Source: CAKRHR01 sp964423195
Lineage (GTDB): Bacteria > Bacillota > Clostridia > Lachnospirales > Lachnospiraceae
Direction: 5' to 3'
Assembly (NCBI GenBank): GCA_964423195.1
Contig: CAYRDY010000005.1
Span: 1-51,295 of the forward strand
DNA: 51,295 bases
In this document: piece by piece, positions 1-8,402 of the stretch
How positions within the stretch are numbered: the stretch's first letter is position 1
Layout: the number at the start of each line of letters is the position of its first letter
Program-made: the position numbers and the translations under genes
Notes under the pieces: generated by a model
Told to the model about the DNA's origin: nothing
Database searches by the model: none
Seen by the model: the letters and a program-made list of their open reading frames with translations, nothing else

Positions 1-5
1 CGGGC

Positions 6-548
6 ATGTCACGTATAGGAAGAATGCCAATCGCTATCCCCGCAGGTGTGACTGTGGATATAGCAGAAAATAATAAAGTGACTGTAAAAGGTCCGAAGGG
101 CACACTTGAGCGAGTGCTGCCTTCCGAGATGGGAATCAAGATGGAAGACGGCCACATCATTGTCACCAGGCCGAATGATCTCAAGAAGATGAAATCACTT
201 CACGGTCTGACAAGGACACTGATCCACAACATGGTGGTGGGTGTGACGGACGGATATACCAAGGTCCTGGAGATCAACGGCGTTGGCTACAGGGCACAGA
301 AACAGGGCAACAAGCTGATATTGTCCCTCGGTTATTCACATCCTGTTGAGATGGTTGATCCGGAAGGTCTGACGACCACGCTGGACGGCCAGAACAAGAT
401 TACTGTTTCAGGTATTGACAAGGAAAAAGTCGGCCAGTATGCGGCTGAGATCAGAGACAAGAGAAGGCCGGAGCCTTACAAGGGCAAGGGCATCAAGTAT
501 GCTGACGAAGTGATCAGGCGCAAGGTCGGCAAGACCGGTAAGAAATAG
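6..548 (+). CDS. rplF: 50S ribosomal protein L6
   Basis: Full-length L6 (180 aa), a large-subunit protein near the factor-binding region. The N-terminus MSRIGRMPI, the motif INGVGYRAQ at about residues 90-98, and the C-terminal RRPEPYKGKGIKY are hallmark L6 segments. The window begins five bases before the ATG, so its ribosome binding site and the earlier spc-operon genes lie outside. It ends with TAG, which shows that TAG is an ordinary stop codon in this genome. First visible gene of the spc operon, 18 bases before rplR. Confidence 0.98.
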   Translation: MSRIGRMPIAIPAGVTVDIAENNKVTVKGPKGTLERVLPSEMGIKMEDGHIIVTRPNDLKKMKSLHGLTRTLIHNMVVGVTDGYTKVLEINGVGYRAQKQGNKLILSLGYSHPVEMVDPEGLTTTLDGQNKITVSGIDKEKVGQYAAEIRDKRRPEPYKGKGIKYADEVIRRKVGKTGKK

Positions 549-566
549 TAAAGGAGTGAAGAGTAA

Positions 567-935
567 ATGATTAAAAAACCAAGCAGGTCTGAAATTCGTG
601 AGAAAAAGCATCGCAGAATCCGTAACCGTTTTTCGGGTACGACACAGCGTCCTCGCTTAGCTGTATACAGAAGCAATCAACATATTTACGCTCAGATCAT
701 TGACGACACTGTCGGCCATACGCTTGCCGCCGCCTCGACGATGGAAAAAGAAATCAGGGCGGAGCTTGAGCATACCAACGACAAGGCGGCCGCCGCGGCG
801 GTCGGCACGGCCATCGCAAAGAAAGCGCTGGAAAAGGGGATCACAGAGGTCGTTTTTGACAGAGGCGGATATATTTATCATGGCAAGGTCCAGGCGTTAG
901 CCGAGGCAGCCAGGGAAGCCGGATTACAGTTCTAG
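567..935 (+). CDS. rplR: 50S ribosomal protein L18
   Basis: L18 (122 aa) binds 5S rRNA and helps dock it in the central protuberance. The sequence shows the family pattern: a basic N-terminus, then RPRLAVYRSNQHIYAQIIDD, and near the C-terminus VVFDRGGYIYHGKVQALAEAARE. The length is normal. The AAGGAG box near 551 suits the ATG at 567. It sits between rplF and rpsE as in nearly all bacteria and is presumably co-transcribed with them. Confidence 0.98.
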   Translation: MIKKPSRSEIREKKHRRIRNRFSGTTQRPRLAVYRSNQHIYAQIIDDTVGHTLAAASTMEKEIRAELEHTNDKAAAAAVGTAIAKKALEKGITEVVFDRGGYIYHGKVQALAEAAREAGLQF

Positions 936-950
936 GCAAGGAGGAGAAAC

Positions 951-1460
951 ATGAGACGTACAATTATTGATCCAGATCAATTTGAGTTAACCGAGAGAGT
1001 GGTGTCCATCAAGCGCGTCACAAAGGTCGTCAAGGGCGGCCGCAACTTCCGCTTCGCGGCGCTGGTGGTTGTCGGCGACGGCAACGGACACGTCGGCGCC
1101 GGTCTTGGGAAGGCTACCGAGATTCCTGAGGCCATCCGCAAGGGCAAAGAGGACGCCATGAAGAAACTGATCGAGGTTCCTATAGATGACAACGGCAGTA
1201 TCACCCATGATAATTTAGGTGTGTTTGGCAGCGCCCAGGTACTCTTAAAGAGGGCGCCTCAAGGTACAGGTATCATCGCGGGCGGTCCGGCGCGTAGCGT
1301 GCTGGAGCTTGCGGGCTACAAGAATATCCGTACAAAATCGCTTGGCTCCAACAATAAGCAGAATGTTGTGCTTGCGACCATCGAAGGTTTGTCAAATCTC
1401 ACAACGCCGGAAGTTGTTGCCAAAAAGCGCGGAAAATCTGTCGAAGAGATTCTCGCATAA
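951..1460 (+). CDS. rpsE: 30S ribosomal protein S5
   Basis: S5 (169 aa) acts in decoding accuracy and in the mRNA entry channel. The N-terminal double-stranded-RNA-binding-like domain includes ERVVSIKRVTKVVKGGRNFRF and the GNGHVGAGLGKA loop; the C-terminal domain includes GTGIIAGGPARSVLELAG. The length is typical. An AAGGAGGAG ribosome binding site lies just upstream of the ATG. Part of the spc operon, 15 bases after rplR. Confidence 0.98.
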   Translation: MRRTIIDPDQFELTERVVSIKRVTKVVKGGRNFRFAALVVVGDGNGHVGAGLGKATEIPEAIRKGKEDAMKKLIEVPIDDNGSITHDNLGVFGSAQVLLKRAPQGTGIIAGGPARSVLELAGYKNIRTKSLGSNNKQNVVLATIEGLSNLTTPEVVAKKRGKSVEEILA

Positions 1461-1478
1461 GTAAGGAGGCGTTTTAAA

Positions 1479-1661
1479 ATGGCGGATAAATTGAGGATTA
1501 CTTTAGTTAAATCTACGATTGGTGCAATTCCTAAACATAAAAAGACGGTTGCGGCTCTTGGACTGCACAAGCTGAACAAGACGGTGGAGAAGCCGGACAA
1601 CCCGGCCGTCAGAGGCATGGTCAATCAGGTCAGGCATTTAGTTAAAGTAGAGGAAATCTAA
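1479..1661 (+). CDS. rpmD: 50S ribosomal protein L30
   Basis: Short L30 (60 aa), a single ferredoxin-like domain on the large subunit. The recognisable residues are LRITLVKSTIG followed by KTVAALGLHKLNKTVEKPD and a C-terminal VRHLVKVEEI. An AAGGAGG box lies at about 1462-1468. The position between rpsE and rplO is the conserved one. Confidence 0.97.
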   Translation: MADKLRITLVKSTIGAIPKHKKTVAALGLHKLNKTVEKPDNPAVRGMVNQVRHLVKVEEI

Positions 1662-1691
1662 CCGTAATTTTTGAGTAAGGAGGTGCACACC

Positions 1692-2132
1692 ATGAATTTA
1701 TCAGATTTAAGGCCGGCAGCCGGTTCCACGCACGGTGACAAATTCAGAAAAGGCCGTGGGCACGGTTCAGGCAACGGCAAGACGGCGGGCAAAGGGCACA
1801 AGGGCCAGAAAGCGCGCTCCGGCGCACCGAGAGTCGGCTTTGAGGGCGGCCAGATGCCGTTATACAGAAGACTCCCGAAGCGGGGCTTCACCAACATCAA
1901 TTCCAAGGAAATCGTCGCAGTGAATGTCAGCGCTCTGAACAGGTTTGACGATGACGCTGTCGTGACAGTGGACACACTGCTTGAGACGGGCGTGGTCAGG
2001 CATAAGAAGGACGGTGTCAAGATTCTTGGCAAGGGCGAGCTGACGAAGCGGCTCAATGTCAAGGCCAATGCTTTCAGCGCAGGTGCGGAGGAGAAAATTA
2101 AGGCGCTCGGTGGGACGACAGAGGTGATTTGA
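1692..2132 (+). CDS. rplO: 50S ribosomal protein L15
   Basis: L15 (146 aa) is a large-subunit assembly protein with a glycine-rich extended N-terminus: MNLSDLRPAAGSTHGDKFRKG, then repeated G-H-G-S-G type turns to about residue 50. The ATG at 1692 is chosen because it has a strong TAAGGAGGTG box at 1676-1685 and gives the family's usual N-terminus; an upstream TTG at 1671 would place that box inside the gene. Its TGA stop overlaps the secY start by one base (TGATG), which suggests translational coupling. Confidence 0.97.
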   Translation: MNLSDLRPAAGSTHGDKFRKGRGHGSGNGKTAGKGHKGQKARSGAPRVGFEGGQMPLYRRLPKRGFTNINSKEIVAVNVSALNRFDDDAVVTVDTLLETGVVRHKKDGVKILGKGELTKRLNVKANAFSAGAEEKIKALGGTTEVI

Positions 2133-3454
2133 TGTTTAAGACAATCAAAAACGCATTAAAAATTGCTGATATCAGAAAGCGGTTATTATATACGTTCGTC
2201 ATGCTGGTCATCATCCGGCTGGGCAGCAATATCCCGACCCCTGGGGTCAGGGAGGGCGTGTTTGAGAGTTTCTTTTCCAATCTCTCAAACAACAGCGGAT
2301 TTGCCGATTTCTTCAGCGCCATGACCGGTGGCTCTTTTGAGAGAATGTCCATTTTGGCTCTGAGCATCACACCGTATATCACCTCTTCGATCATCATGCA
2401 GCTTTTGACGATTGCGATTCCTAAGCTGGAGGAGATGCAGAAAGAGGGCGAGGACGGGCGCAAGAAGATCCGCGAGATCACCAGATATGTGACCGTCGGC
2501 CTGTCTCTGATTGAGAGCCTTGCCATGGGTATCGGATTTGCGCGGGGTGGATATCTCGATTACAACAACGCGTTCGGCGTGATCGTGACAGTCATTTCTC
2601 TGACCGCGGGTTCAGCTTTCCTGATGTGGGTCGGCGAGCAGATTACGGTCAAGGGCGTCGGGAACGGCATATCCATCGTCCTTCTGATCAACATTCTGTC
2701 GAGATTGCCGAATGACTTCAAGACCCTGTATGACACGTTTATCGCCGGCGCGACAAATATTGTCACGGCAGGTCTTGCGGCGCTCATTATCATCGCGGTC
2801 ATCGTGCTGACGGTGGTTCTGGTCGTCTATCTGCAGGACGCGGAGCGCAGGATTCCGGTTCAGTATTCAAAGAAGGTCGTCGGCAGAAAGATCTTTGGCG
2901 GGCAGTCCTCCCATATTCCGCTGAAGGTCAACACGGCGGGCGTGATTCCGGTCATCTTCGCGTCATCCCTGATGTCGATTCCGGGGTTGATCGTATCCCT
3001 GGTCGGCAAGAATCCGGGCGGCGTGTTCGGGGCGATCATTGCCGGCTTAAACAGCAACAACTGGTGTGTGCCGAGTGCGCCGTGGTATTCCATCGGCCTG
3101 CTCGTCTACATTGTCCTGATCATATTGTTCGCTTACTTCTATACGTCGATTACCTTCAACCCGTTGGAAGTGGCAGACAATATGAAAAAGCAGGGCGGAT
3201 TTATACCTGGCATCAGACCGGGCCGGCCGACAGTGGATTACCTCAATGGTATCTTAAAAAATGTCATTCTTATCGGTGCTGTCGGCCTTGTGATCGTCGC
3301 CGTGATCCCGATCGCTTTTTCGGGTATCTTCGGGGCGGATGTCTCTTTTGGCGGCACCTCACTGATCATTATCGTCGGTGTCCTGCTTGAGACAATGAAA
3401 CAGATTGAATCCATGATGCTGGTGCGTCACTACAAGGGATTCTTAAATGACTGA
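2132..3454 (+). CDS. secY: Preprotein translocase channel SecY
   Basis: SecY (440 aa) is the pore of the SecYEG translocon in the plasma membrane. It has about ten hydrophobic segments; diagnostic stretches are RLGSNIPTPGV near the N-terminus, the plug-region GGSFERMSILALSITPYIT, QDAERRIPVQYSKK in the cytosolic loop, and ADNMKKQGGFIPGIRPG in the C-terminal half. The ATG at 2132 overlaps the rplO stop and is served by GAGGTGA at 2121. The usual spc-operon neighbour adk follows after a 174-base spacer. Confidence 0.98.
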   Translation: MFKTIKNALKIADIRKRLLYTFVMLVIIRLGSNIPTPGVREGVFESFFSNLSNNSGFADFFSAMTGGSFERMSILALSITPYITSSIIMQLLTIAIPKLEEMQKEGEDGRKKIREITRYVTVGLSLIESLAMGIGFARGGYLDYNNAFGVIVTVISLTAGSAFLMWVGEQITVKGVGNGISIVLLINILSRLPNDFKTLYDTFIAGATNIVTAGLAALIIIAVIVLTVVLVVYLQDAERRIPVQYSKKVVGRKIFGGQSSHIPLKVNTAGVIPVIFASSLMSIPGLIVSLVGKNPGGVFGAIIAGLNSNNWCVPSAPWYSIGLLVYIVLIILFAYFYTSITFNPLEVADNMKKQGGFIPGIRPGRPTVDYLNGILKNVILIGAVGLVIVAVIPIAFSGIFGADVSFGGTSLIIIVGVLLETMKQIESMMLVRHYKGFLND

Positions 3455-3588
3455 TGATGTGACCGTTTGGGTGTGCCTGAACGGTTGCGGGATAATGAAA
3501 GGCTACTCAAAGAGCGGCCGCGTGCTCACCCCGCGGGACGGGTGACAGGCGGCGGCTCTGAAAAGCGGCCTGTCTGAGGCAGATTTTG

Positions 3589-3610
3589 TTGGACATATGT
3601 TGGACATATG
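3589..3610. repeat. 11-bp exact tandem duplication before adk
   Basis: TTGGACATATG occurs twice head to tail, at 3589-3599 and 3600-3610, ending 18 bases before the adk start and just upstream of its GGAGGA box. The rest of the secY-adk spacer (3455-3628) is GC-rich and shows no clear promoter or gene. The second copy contains an in-frame ATG at 3608, which is a poor start because the ribosome binding site lies downstream of it. Confidence 0.8.
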
Positions 3611-3628
3611 ATTGGAGGAATAATTATT

Positions 3629-4276
3629 ATGAAAATAATTATGTTAGGCGCGCCCGGTGCCGGCAAGGGCACTCAGGCGAAAAAGCTCGCAGAAGTCTGC
3701 GGCATTCCACATATATCAACCGGAGATATCTTCAGAGCCAACATCAAGAGCGGTACAGCGCTTGGCGCGAAAGCCAAGGAATACATGGACAAGGGTTTGC
3801 TGGTACCGGACGAGCTGGTCTGTGATCTCGTCGTTGATCGAATTCAACAAGATGACTGTGTGAACGGGTTCATTCTGGACGGCTTTCCTAGGACGATTCC
3901 TCAGGCGGAGGCGCTCACGAATGCCCTGAAGGCTATCGGACAAAACATGGACTTCGCGATTGACGTGGATGTCCCTGATGAGAATATAATCAGCAGAATG
4001 TCCGGCCGCAGAGCATGTGTTGGATGTGGAGCGACATACCATGTCGTGTTCAACCCGCCAAAGGTTGAAGGTGTCTGCGATGTCTGCGGCGAAAAATTGA
4101 TTCTGCGAGACGATGACAAGCCGGAGACGGTGAAAAACCGCCTGAGCGTTTATCACGAGCAGACGCAGCCGCTGATCGATTATTATAAGGCGGCGGACAT
4201 TCTTGTGACGGTGGACGGCACAAAGAATATGGACGATGTTTTTGCTGATATTTTAAAGGTACTGGGAGTCAGATAA
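3629..4276 (+). CDS. adk: Adenylate kinase, zinc-binding lid type
   Basis: Adenylate kinase (215 aa) interconverts ATP, AMP and ADP. The P-loop GAPGAGKGT is at residues 7-15, followed by STGDIFR and the AMP-site motif DGFPRT. The lid contains four cysteines in two CxxC pairs (C130, C133, C150, C153), which define the structural zinc form common in Gram-positive bacteria. The start at 3629 is chosen for the GGAGGA box at 3614-3619; an ATG at 3608 would add seven untypical residues. The map start follows after one base. Confidence 0.97.
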   Translation: MKIIMLGAPGAGKGTQAKKLAEVCGIPHISTGDIFRANIKSGTALGAKAKEYMDKGLLVPDELVCDLVVDRIQQDDCVNGFILDGFPRTIPQAEALTNALKAIGQNMDFAIDVDVPDENIISRMSGRRACVGCGATYHVVFNPPKVEGVCDVCGEKLILRDDDKPETVKNRLSVYHEQTQPLIDYYKAADILVTVDGTKNMDDVFADILKVLGVR

Positions 4277-4277
4277 T

Positions 4278-5045
4278 ATGGCTGTGTCAATCAAGTCCGA
4301 GGCTGAGATCGAGCTGATGCGTGAGTCAGGGAGAAGGCTTTCCTTCATGCATGAGGAGCTTCGAAAGGCGATAAAGCCGGGCATCTCAACCTATGAGGTG
4401 AATCGGATCGGCGAGACGGTCATTCGGGACTTTGGCTGTATTCCAAATTTTAAGAATTATAACGGTTATCCGGCTGCGGTGTGTGTCTCTGTCAACAATG
4501 AAGTGGTTCACGGGATTCCCAGCAAGCGAAGAATCTTGCGGGAGGGCGATATCGTCAGCCTGGATGCCGGCCTGATCTACAAGGGTTATCACTCGGACGC
4601 CGCCAGGACATGGGGTGTCGGCGAGATCTCCAAGAGGGCTCAGCGCCTGATCGATGTGACGCGGGGTAGTTTCTATGAGGGGATGAGATTTGTCAGAGCG
4701 GGCAATCACCTGTATGACATCTCCGCGGCCATACAGAAATACGCGGAGAGCCGCGGTTATTCCGTGGTGCGCGATCTGGTCGGGCATGGCATCGGGACGC
4801 ATCTGCACGAGCCGCCTGAGGTCCCGAATTTCAAGCGCCGTGGGCGCGGGCTCAAGCTGATGGCGGGCATGACGCTGGCCATCGAGCCGATGATCAACGA
4901 GGGCGGTTATGAGGTCAGATGGCTAAATGATCGCTGGACGGTCGTCACGGCAGACGGTTCGCTGTCGGCACATTATGAGAACACAGTGCTTGTGACCGCC
5001 ACGGGCTATGAGCTGCTGACACTGCCGCCGGGGGGCTGCGCATAA
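4278..5045 (+). CDS. map: Type I methionine aminopeptidase
   Basis: Removes the initiator methionine from nascent proteins. All five dimetal ligands of the pita-bread fold are visible: D96, D107, H170, E203 and E234, with the substrate His at H78 (EVVHGI). At 255 aa it is the short type Ia form without an N-terminal zinc finger. It starts one base after the adk stop with no strong ribosome binding site of its own, so translational coupling to adk is likely. The C-terminus ends in a slightly longer GGCA tail. Confidence 0.97.
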   Translation: MAVSIKSEAEIELMRESGRRLSFMHEELRKAIKPGISTYEVNRIGETVIRDFGCIPNFKNYNGYPAAVCVSVNNEVVHGIPSKRRILREGDIVSLDAGLIYKGYHSDAARTWGVGEISKRAQRLIDVTRGSFYEGMRFVRAGNHLYDISAAIQKYAESRGYSVVRDLVGHGIGTHLHEPPEVPNFKRRGRGLKLMAGMTLAIEPMINEGGYEVRWLNDRWTVVTADGSLSAHYENTVLVTATGYELLTLPPGGCA

Positions 5046-5145
5046 AAATTTGTGGACATTGATATTCATGGCGGCGCGCCGCGCGGGGTGCGCATGAGGA
5101 TTTACAGTCATTCAGGCAGAAGATATTGGAGAAAGGATAGAAATT

Positions 5146-5364
5146 ATGTCAAAATCGGATGTCATTGAAGTGGAGGGCGTTGTCGTCGAGAAACTGCCGA
5201 ACGCCATGTTCCAGGTTGAGCTTGAGAACGGCCACAGGGTGCTGTCGCATATCAGCGGCAAGCTGAGAATGAACTTTATCAAGATATTGCCGGGCGACAG
5301 AGTCACTCTGGAATTGTCACCTTACGATCTGACGAAGGGGCGCATTATCTGGCGTGACAAATGA
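5146..5364 (+). CDS. infA: Translation initiation factor IF-1
   Basis: IF-1 (72 aa) is a single OB-fold protein that blocks the ribosomal A site during initiation. It is recognised by EGVVVEKLPNAMFQVELENGH, then HISGKLRMNFIKILPGDRV and the C-terminal DLTKGRI. The length is exactly that of the family. It starts after a 100-base gap from map; the KOW-domain gene seen at this place in some Clostridia is absent. An internal promoter follows directly after its stop. Confidence 0.98.
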   Translation: MSKSDVIEVEGVVVEKLPNAMFQVELENGHRVLSHISGKLRMNFIKILPGDRVTLELSPYDLTKGRIIWRDK

Positions 5365-5374
5365 CAAAATGCGC

Positions 5375-5404
5375 TTGACAGCCAATAAATTCCAGTGTTA
5401 TAAT
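5375..5404 (+). promoter_or_regulatory. Consensus vegetative promoter before rpmJ
   Basis: A perfect -35 TTGACA (5375-5380) and a perfect -10 TATAAT (5399-5404) are separated by 18 bases, just after the infA stop. This would give rpmJ-rpsM-rpsK-rpsD-rpoA-rplQ an independent start within the long ribosomal operon. Confidence 0.85.
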
Positions 5405-5438
5405 AAAAAACGGACTTTTTTGAAAGGAGAGAGCAGTT

Positions 5439-5552
5439 GTGAAGGTGAGATCATCGGTAAAACCTATGTGTGAGAAATGCAAAGTCATCAAGCGCAAGGG
5501 CAGTGTCAGAGTGATCTGCGAGAATCCGAAACATAAACAGAGACAGGGCTGA
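5439..5552 (+). CDS. rpmJ: 50S ribosomal protein L36
   Basis: A 37-residue L36 beginning MKVRSSVKPMCEKCKVIKRK and ending NPKHKQRQG. The zinc ligands are three cysteines and one histidine (C11, C14, C27, H32), so this is the zinc-binding C-plus form. It uses a GTG start at 5439, preceded by an AAAGGAGAG box at 5424-5432. It lies between infA and rpsM, the universal position, and is the first gene behind the internal promoter at 5375. Confidence 0.97.
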   Translation: MKVRSSVKPMCEKCKVIKRKGSVRVICENPKHKQRQG

Positions 5553-5874
5553 GAGGGATCCTGTTTGGCAGAGCGGATACCACCGCTCGTTTTGTCATGT
5601 CAAAAACTCCGGTATATGTCTGATCTGAGATATCTGATTTTAATATCGATTTTATATCGATTTTGATATCTGACATGGGGTTTATGGACATCGTTTACGC
5701 GGCTTGAGTGATGCGGCGAGGAGAAAGATGCCGCAGCGCTTTTCGATATGATTTAGATTAATGCCCGATCGCAGGGCAGGTACAGACGGCAGGCAGGCTG
5801 CCGGTCCGGACATCTATGCGCCGCAGGGCGCGGGATTGTCTATTGCGAGAATTAACTAGTGGAGGAATAAGTAC
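5553..5874 (+). other. rpmJ-rpsM spacer with hairpins; possible leader
   Basis: These 322 bases hold no credible gene. A stem GAGCGG (5571-5576) pairs with CCGCTC (5583-5588) and is followed by GTTTTGT, a weak terminator or attenuator. ATATCGATTTT occurs twice close together near 5644-5664. A second hairpin pairs CGGCAG (5787-5792) with CTGCCG (5798-5803). The rpsM ribosome binding site GGAGGAA closes the region. Its length is unusual for this operon and could hold a leader for ribosomal autoregulation; that is inference. Confidence 0.5.
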
Positions 5875-6243
5875 ATGGCTCGTATCAGTGGTGTGGATTT
5901 ACCAAGGGAAAAACGTGTGGAGATCGGTCTTACCTATATTTACGGCATTGGCCGTCCGAGCGCAAACCGCATTCTTAAAGAGGCAAATGTCAATCCTGAC
6001 ACGCGTGTCAGGGATCTGACAGATGATGAAGTTGCCAGAATTCGCGACGTCATTGACGCAACACAGGTCGTTGAAGGTGACTTGCGCCGTGAGGTCGCCC
6101 TCAATATCAAACGTCTTCAGGAGATCGGATGCTACAGGGGCATCAGGCACAGAAAGGGCCTTCCGGTTCGCGGGCAGAATACCAAGACGAACGCCAGGAC
6201 CAGAAAAGGGCCGAGAAAGACAGTTGCAAACAAGAAAAAATAA
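5875..6243 (+). CDS. rpsM: 30S ribosomal protein S13
   Basis: S13 (122 aa) sits in the small-subunit head and contacts the P-site tRNA and inter-subunit bridges. Family motifs are MARISGVDLPREKRVEIGLT, YIYGIGRPSANRIL (helix-hairpin-helix), and the basic C-terminus RGLPVRGQNTKTNARTRKG-like stretch, here preceded by GIRHRKGLPVRGQ. A strong GGAGGAA box lies about ten bases upstream. First gene of the alpha-operon part, 28 bases before rpsK. Confidence 0.98.
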   Translation: MARISGVDLPREKRVEIGLTYIYGIGRPSANRILKEANVNPDTRVRDLTDDEVARIRDVIDATQVVEGDLRREVALNIKRLQEIGCYRGIRHRKGLPVRGQNTKTNARTRKGPRKTVANKKK

Positions 6244-6271
6244 TCGATGAAATATTTAGGAGGTTTAGTCA

Positions 6272-6667
6272 ATGGCTAAGAAAGTGACTAAAAAGGCGAC
6301 TAAGAGACGTGTGAAGAAAAATATTGAGCGTGGACAGGCACATATTCAGTCATCTTTTAACAATACAATTGTTACACTCACAGACTCTGAGGGCAACGCG
6401 ATCTCATGGGCAAGCGCCGGCGGATTAGGTTTCAGAGGTTCCAGAAAGTCAACGCCTTACGCGGCGCAGATGGCGGCGGAGACAGCGGCGAAGGCAGCCC
6501 TGCCTCACGGCCTGAAGTCCGTGGAAGTCATGGTCAAGGGACCGGGTTCCGGGCGTGAGGCGGCGATCCGTGCGCTGCAGGCATGCGGCATCGAGGTAAC
6601 AAGCATCCGTGACGTGACCGCAGTACCGCACAACGGCTGCCGTCCGCCGAAGAGAAGAAGAGTCTGA
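6272..6667 (+). CDS. rpsK: 30S ribosomal protein S11
   Basis: S11 (131 aa) lies on the platform and shapes the mRNA exit channel. It is recognised by GQAHIQSSFNNTIVTLTD, WASAGGLGFRGSRKSTPYAA, VKGPGSGREAAIRAL and the C-terminal PHNGCRPPKRRRV. The lysine/arginine-rich N-terminus is slightly extended, as in Firmicutes. AGGAGG lies upstream of the ATG. Confidence 0.98.
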   Translation: MAKKVTKKATKRRVKKNIERGQAHIQSSFNNTIVTLTDSEGNAISWASAGGLGFRGSRKSTPYAAQMAAETAAKAALPHGLKSVEVMVKGPGSGREAAIRALQACGIEVTSIRDVTAVPHNGCRPPKRRRV

Positions 6668-6685
6668 TAGGAGGTTAAGTCTGAT

Positions 6686-7279
6686 ATGGCAAGAGATATG
6701 GTACCGGTTTTGAAGAGATGCAGAAGCCTCGGTCTTGATCCTATTTATTTAGGTATTGACAAGAAGTCGAAAAGGCAGTCCATCAGGGGCAATAAAAAGA
6801 AGAGTGAGTATGGGCTTCAGCTGACGGAGAAACAGAAGGCAAAATTTATTTATGGTGTGTTGGAGAAACCGTTCAGAAATTATTTCGCGAAGGCTGAGCG
6901 CATGAGAGGCCAGTCCGGCGAAAACCTGATGGTTCTTCTTGAGTGCAGGCTGGACAACGTATTATTCCGCTTGGGTTACGGACGTACACGTAAGGAATCC
7001 AGACAGATCGTCGGACACAAACATGTCAGTGTCAACGGCAGGACCGTCTCCATCCCATCCTATCAGGTGAAACCTGGCGATGTGATCGAGATCAGGGAAA
7101 AATATAAATCCTATCAGAGATATAAGGACATTCTTGAGGTCACGGACGCGAGAATCGTGCCGGAGTGGCTTGAGGCCGATCATGAGGCGCTCTCCGGTGT
7201 TGTCAAGGAGTATCCTTCAAGAGAACAGATTGACGTTCCGGTAAACGAGATGCTTATCGTCGAGTTGTATTCTAAATAA
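6686..7279 (+). CDS. rpsD: 30S ribosomal protein S4, zinc-free form
   Basis: S4 (197 aa) nucleates 16S rRNA assembly and in many bacteria represses its own operon. The C-terminal S4 RNA-binding domain starts at RLDNVLFRLGYGRTRKESRQ and contains HVSVNGR. The N-terminal zinc-finger cysteines are missing (one Cys remains, in KRCRSLG), so this is a C-minus S4. The length is slightly short compared with 200-206 residues. It is followed by rpoA after 87 bases. Confidence 0.98.
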   Translation: MARDMVPVLKRCRSLGLDPIYLGIDKKSKRQSIRGNKKKSEYGLQLTEKQKAKFIYGVLEKPFRNYFAKAERMRGQSGENLMVLLECRLDNVLFRLGYGRTRKESRQIVGHKHVSVNGRTVSIPSYQVKPGDVIEIREKYKSYQRYKDILEVTDARIVPEWLEADHEALSGVVKEYPSREQIDVPVNEMLIVELYSK

Positions 7280-7366
7280 TAAGTCTTGAGGCCGCGCGCC
7301 TTGAGAAGGATAAATCGAAAGATGTAACCCTCAGTCTATTTAACCCAAAAAGGAGGGCTTTGAGTA

Positions 7367-8323
7367 GTGTTTGACTTTGAAAAACCAAAAATCGAGATTG
7401 CACAGATATCGGAAGACAACAGGTATGGCCGTTTTGTCGTGGAGCCGCTGGAGCGCGGGTACGGGACGACCCTGGGAAATTCTTTGAGAAGGATCATGCT
7501 CTCATCGCTTCCCGGCGCCGCGGTCAGCTGTGTAAAGATTGACGGCGTTGTCCATGAGTTCAGCTCGATTCCCGGTGTCAAGGAAGACGTGACTGAGATC
7601 ATTATGAACATCAAGAGCCTGGCCATTAAGAATACCAGTGATACGGATGAACCAAAGGTTGCGTACATTGAGTTCGAGGGCGAGGGTGTTGTCACGGCTG
7701 CTGATATTCAAGCTGATCCGGACATTGAGATCCTCAATCCGGATCAAGTGATCGCCACGCTCTCCGGCGCTGAGAGCAAGCTGTACATGGAGCTGACGAT
7801 CACCAGAGGCAGGGGTTATGTGAGTTCAGAGAGGAATAAGAAGGATGATCTGCCGATCGGCGTGATTCCTGTGGACTCGATCTATACGCCTGTGGAGCGG
7901 GTGAACCTCACCGTGCAAAATACTCGTGTAGGTCAAATCACGGACTTCGATAAGCTGACGTTAGATGTCTATACAAACGGCACATTGCCGCCGGATGAGG
8001 CAGTGAGCCTGGCTGCCAAGGTCTTGAGCGAGCATTTGAATTTGTTCATTGACCTCTCCGAGAACGCCAAGACCGCAGAGATCATGGTGGAGAAGGAGGA
8101 CAATGAGAAAGAAAAAGTTCTGGAAATGAACATTGATGAGTTGGAGTTATCTGTGCGTTCCTACAATTGTCTGAAGCGCGCGGGTATCAATACAGTGGAG
8201 GAACTGACCAACAGGACGGCGGAGGATATGATGAAAGTCAGGAATCTCGGCCGCAAGTCTCTGGAGGAGGTTCTTGCCAAATTAAAGGAACTCGGACTGC
8301 AGTTGAATCAGAGCGAGGAATAA
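7367..8323 (+). CDS. rpoA: RNA polymerase alpha subunit
   Basis: Alpha (318 aa) dimerises to start RNA polymerase assembly and contacts activators and UP elements. The N-terminal domain has YGRFVVEPLERGYGTTLGNSLRR; a short acidic linker near residues 240-255 leads to the C-terminal helix-hairpin-helix domain ELSVRSYNCLKRAGINTVEEL to LGRKSLEEVLAKL. The start is GTG at 7367, chosen for the AAGGAGGG box at 7350-7357; there is no suitable ATG and the frame begins MFDFEKPKIE as in relatives. Confidence 0.98.
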   Translation: MFDFEKPKIEIAQISEDNRYGRFVVEPLERGYGTTLGNSLRRIMLSSLPGAAVSCVKIDGVVHEFSSIPGVKEDVTEIIMNIKSLAIKNTSDTDEPKVAYIEFEGEGVVTAADIQADPDIEILNPDQVIATLSGAESKLYMELTITRGRGYVSSERNKKDDLPIGVIPVDSIYTPVERVNLTVQNTRVGQITDFDKLTLDVYTNGTLPPDEAVSLAAKVLSEHLNLFIDLSENAKTAEIMVEKEDNEKEKVLEMNIDELELSVRSYNCLKRAGINTVEELTNRTAEDMMKVRNLGRKSLEEVLAKLKELGLQLNQSEE

Positions 8324-8402
8324 CGAATATGGACACAAAAGCATCTGCATGAGTAAGCCCGAAGTGCGTCGGCAGATGGTCCACAGATGGAGGAATTAAA
8401 AA

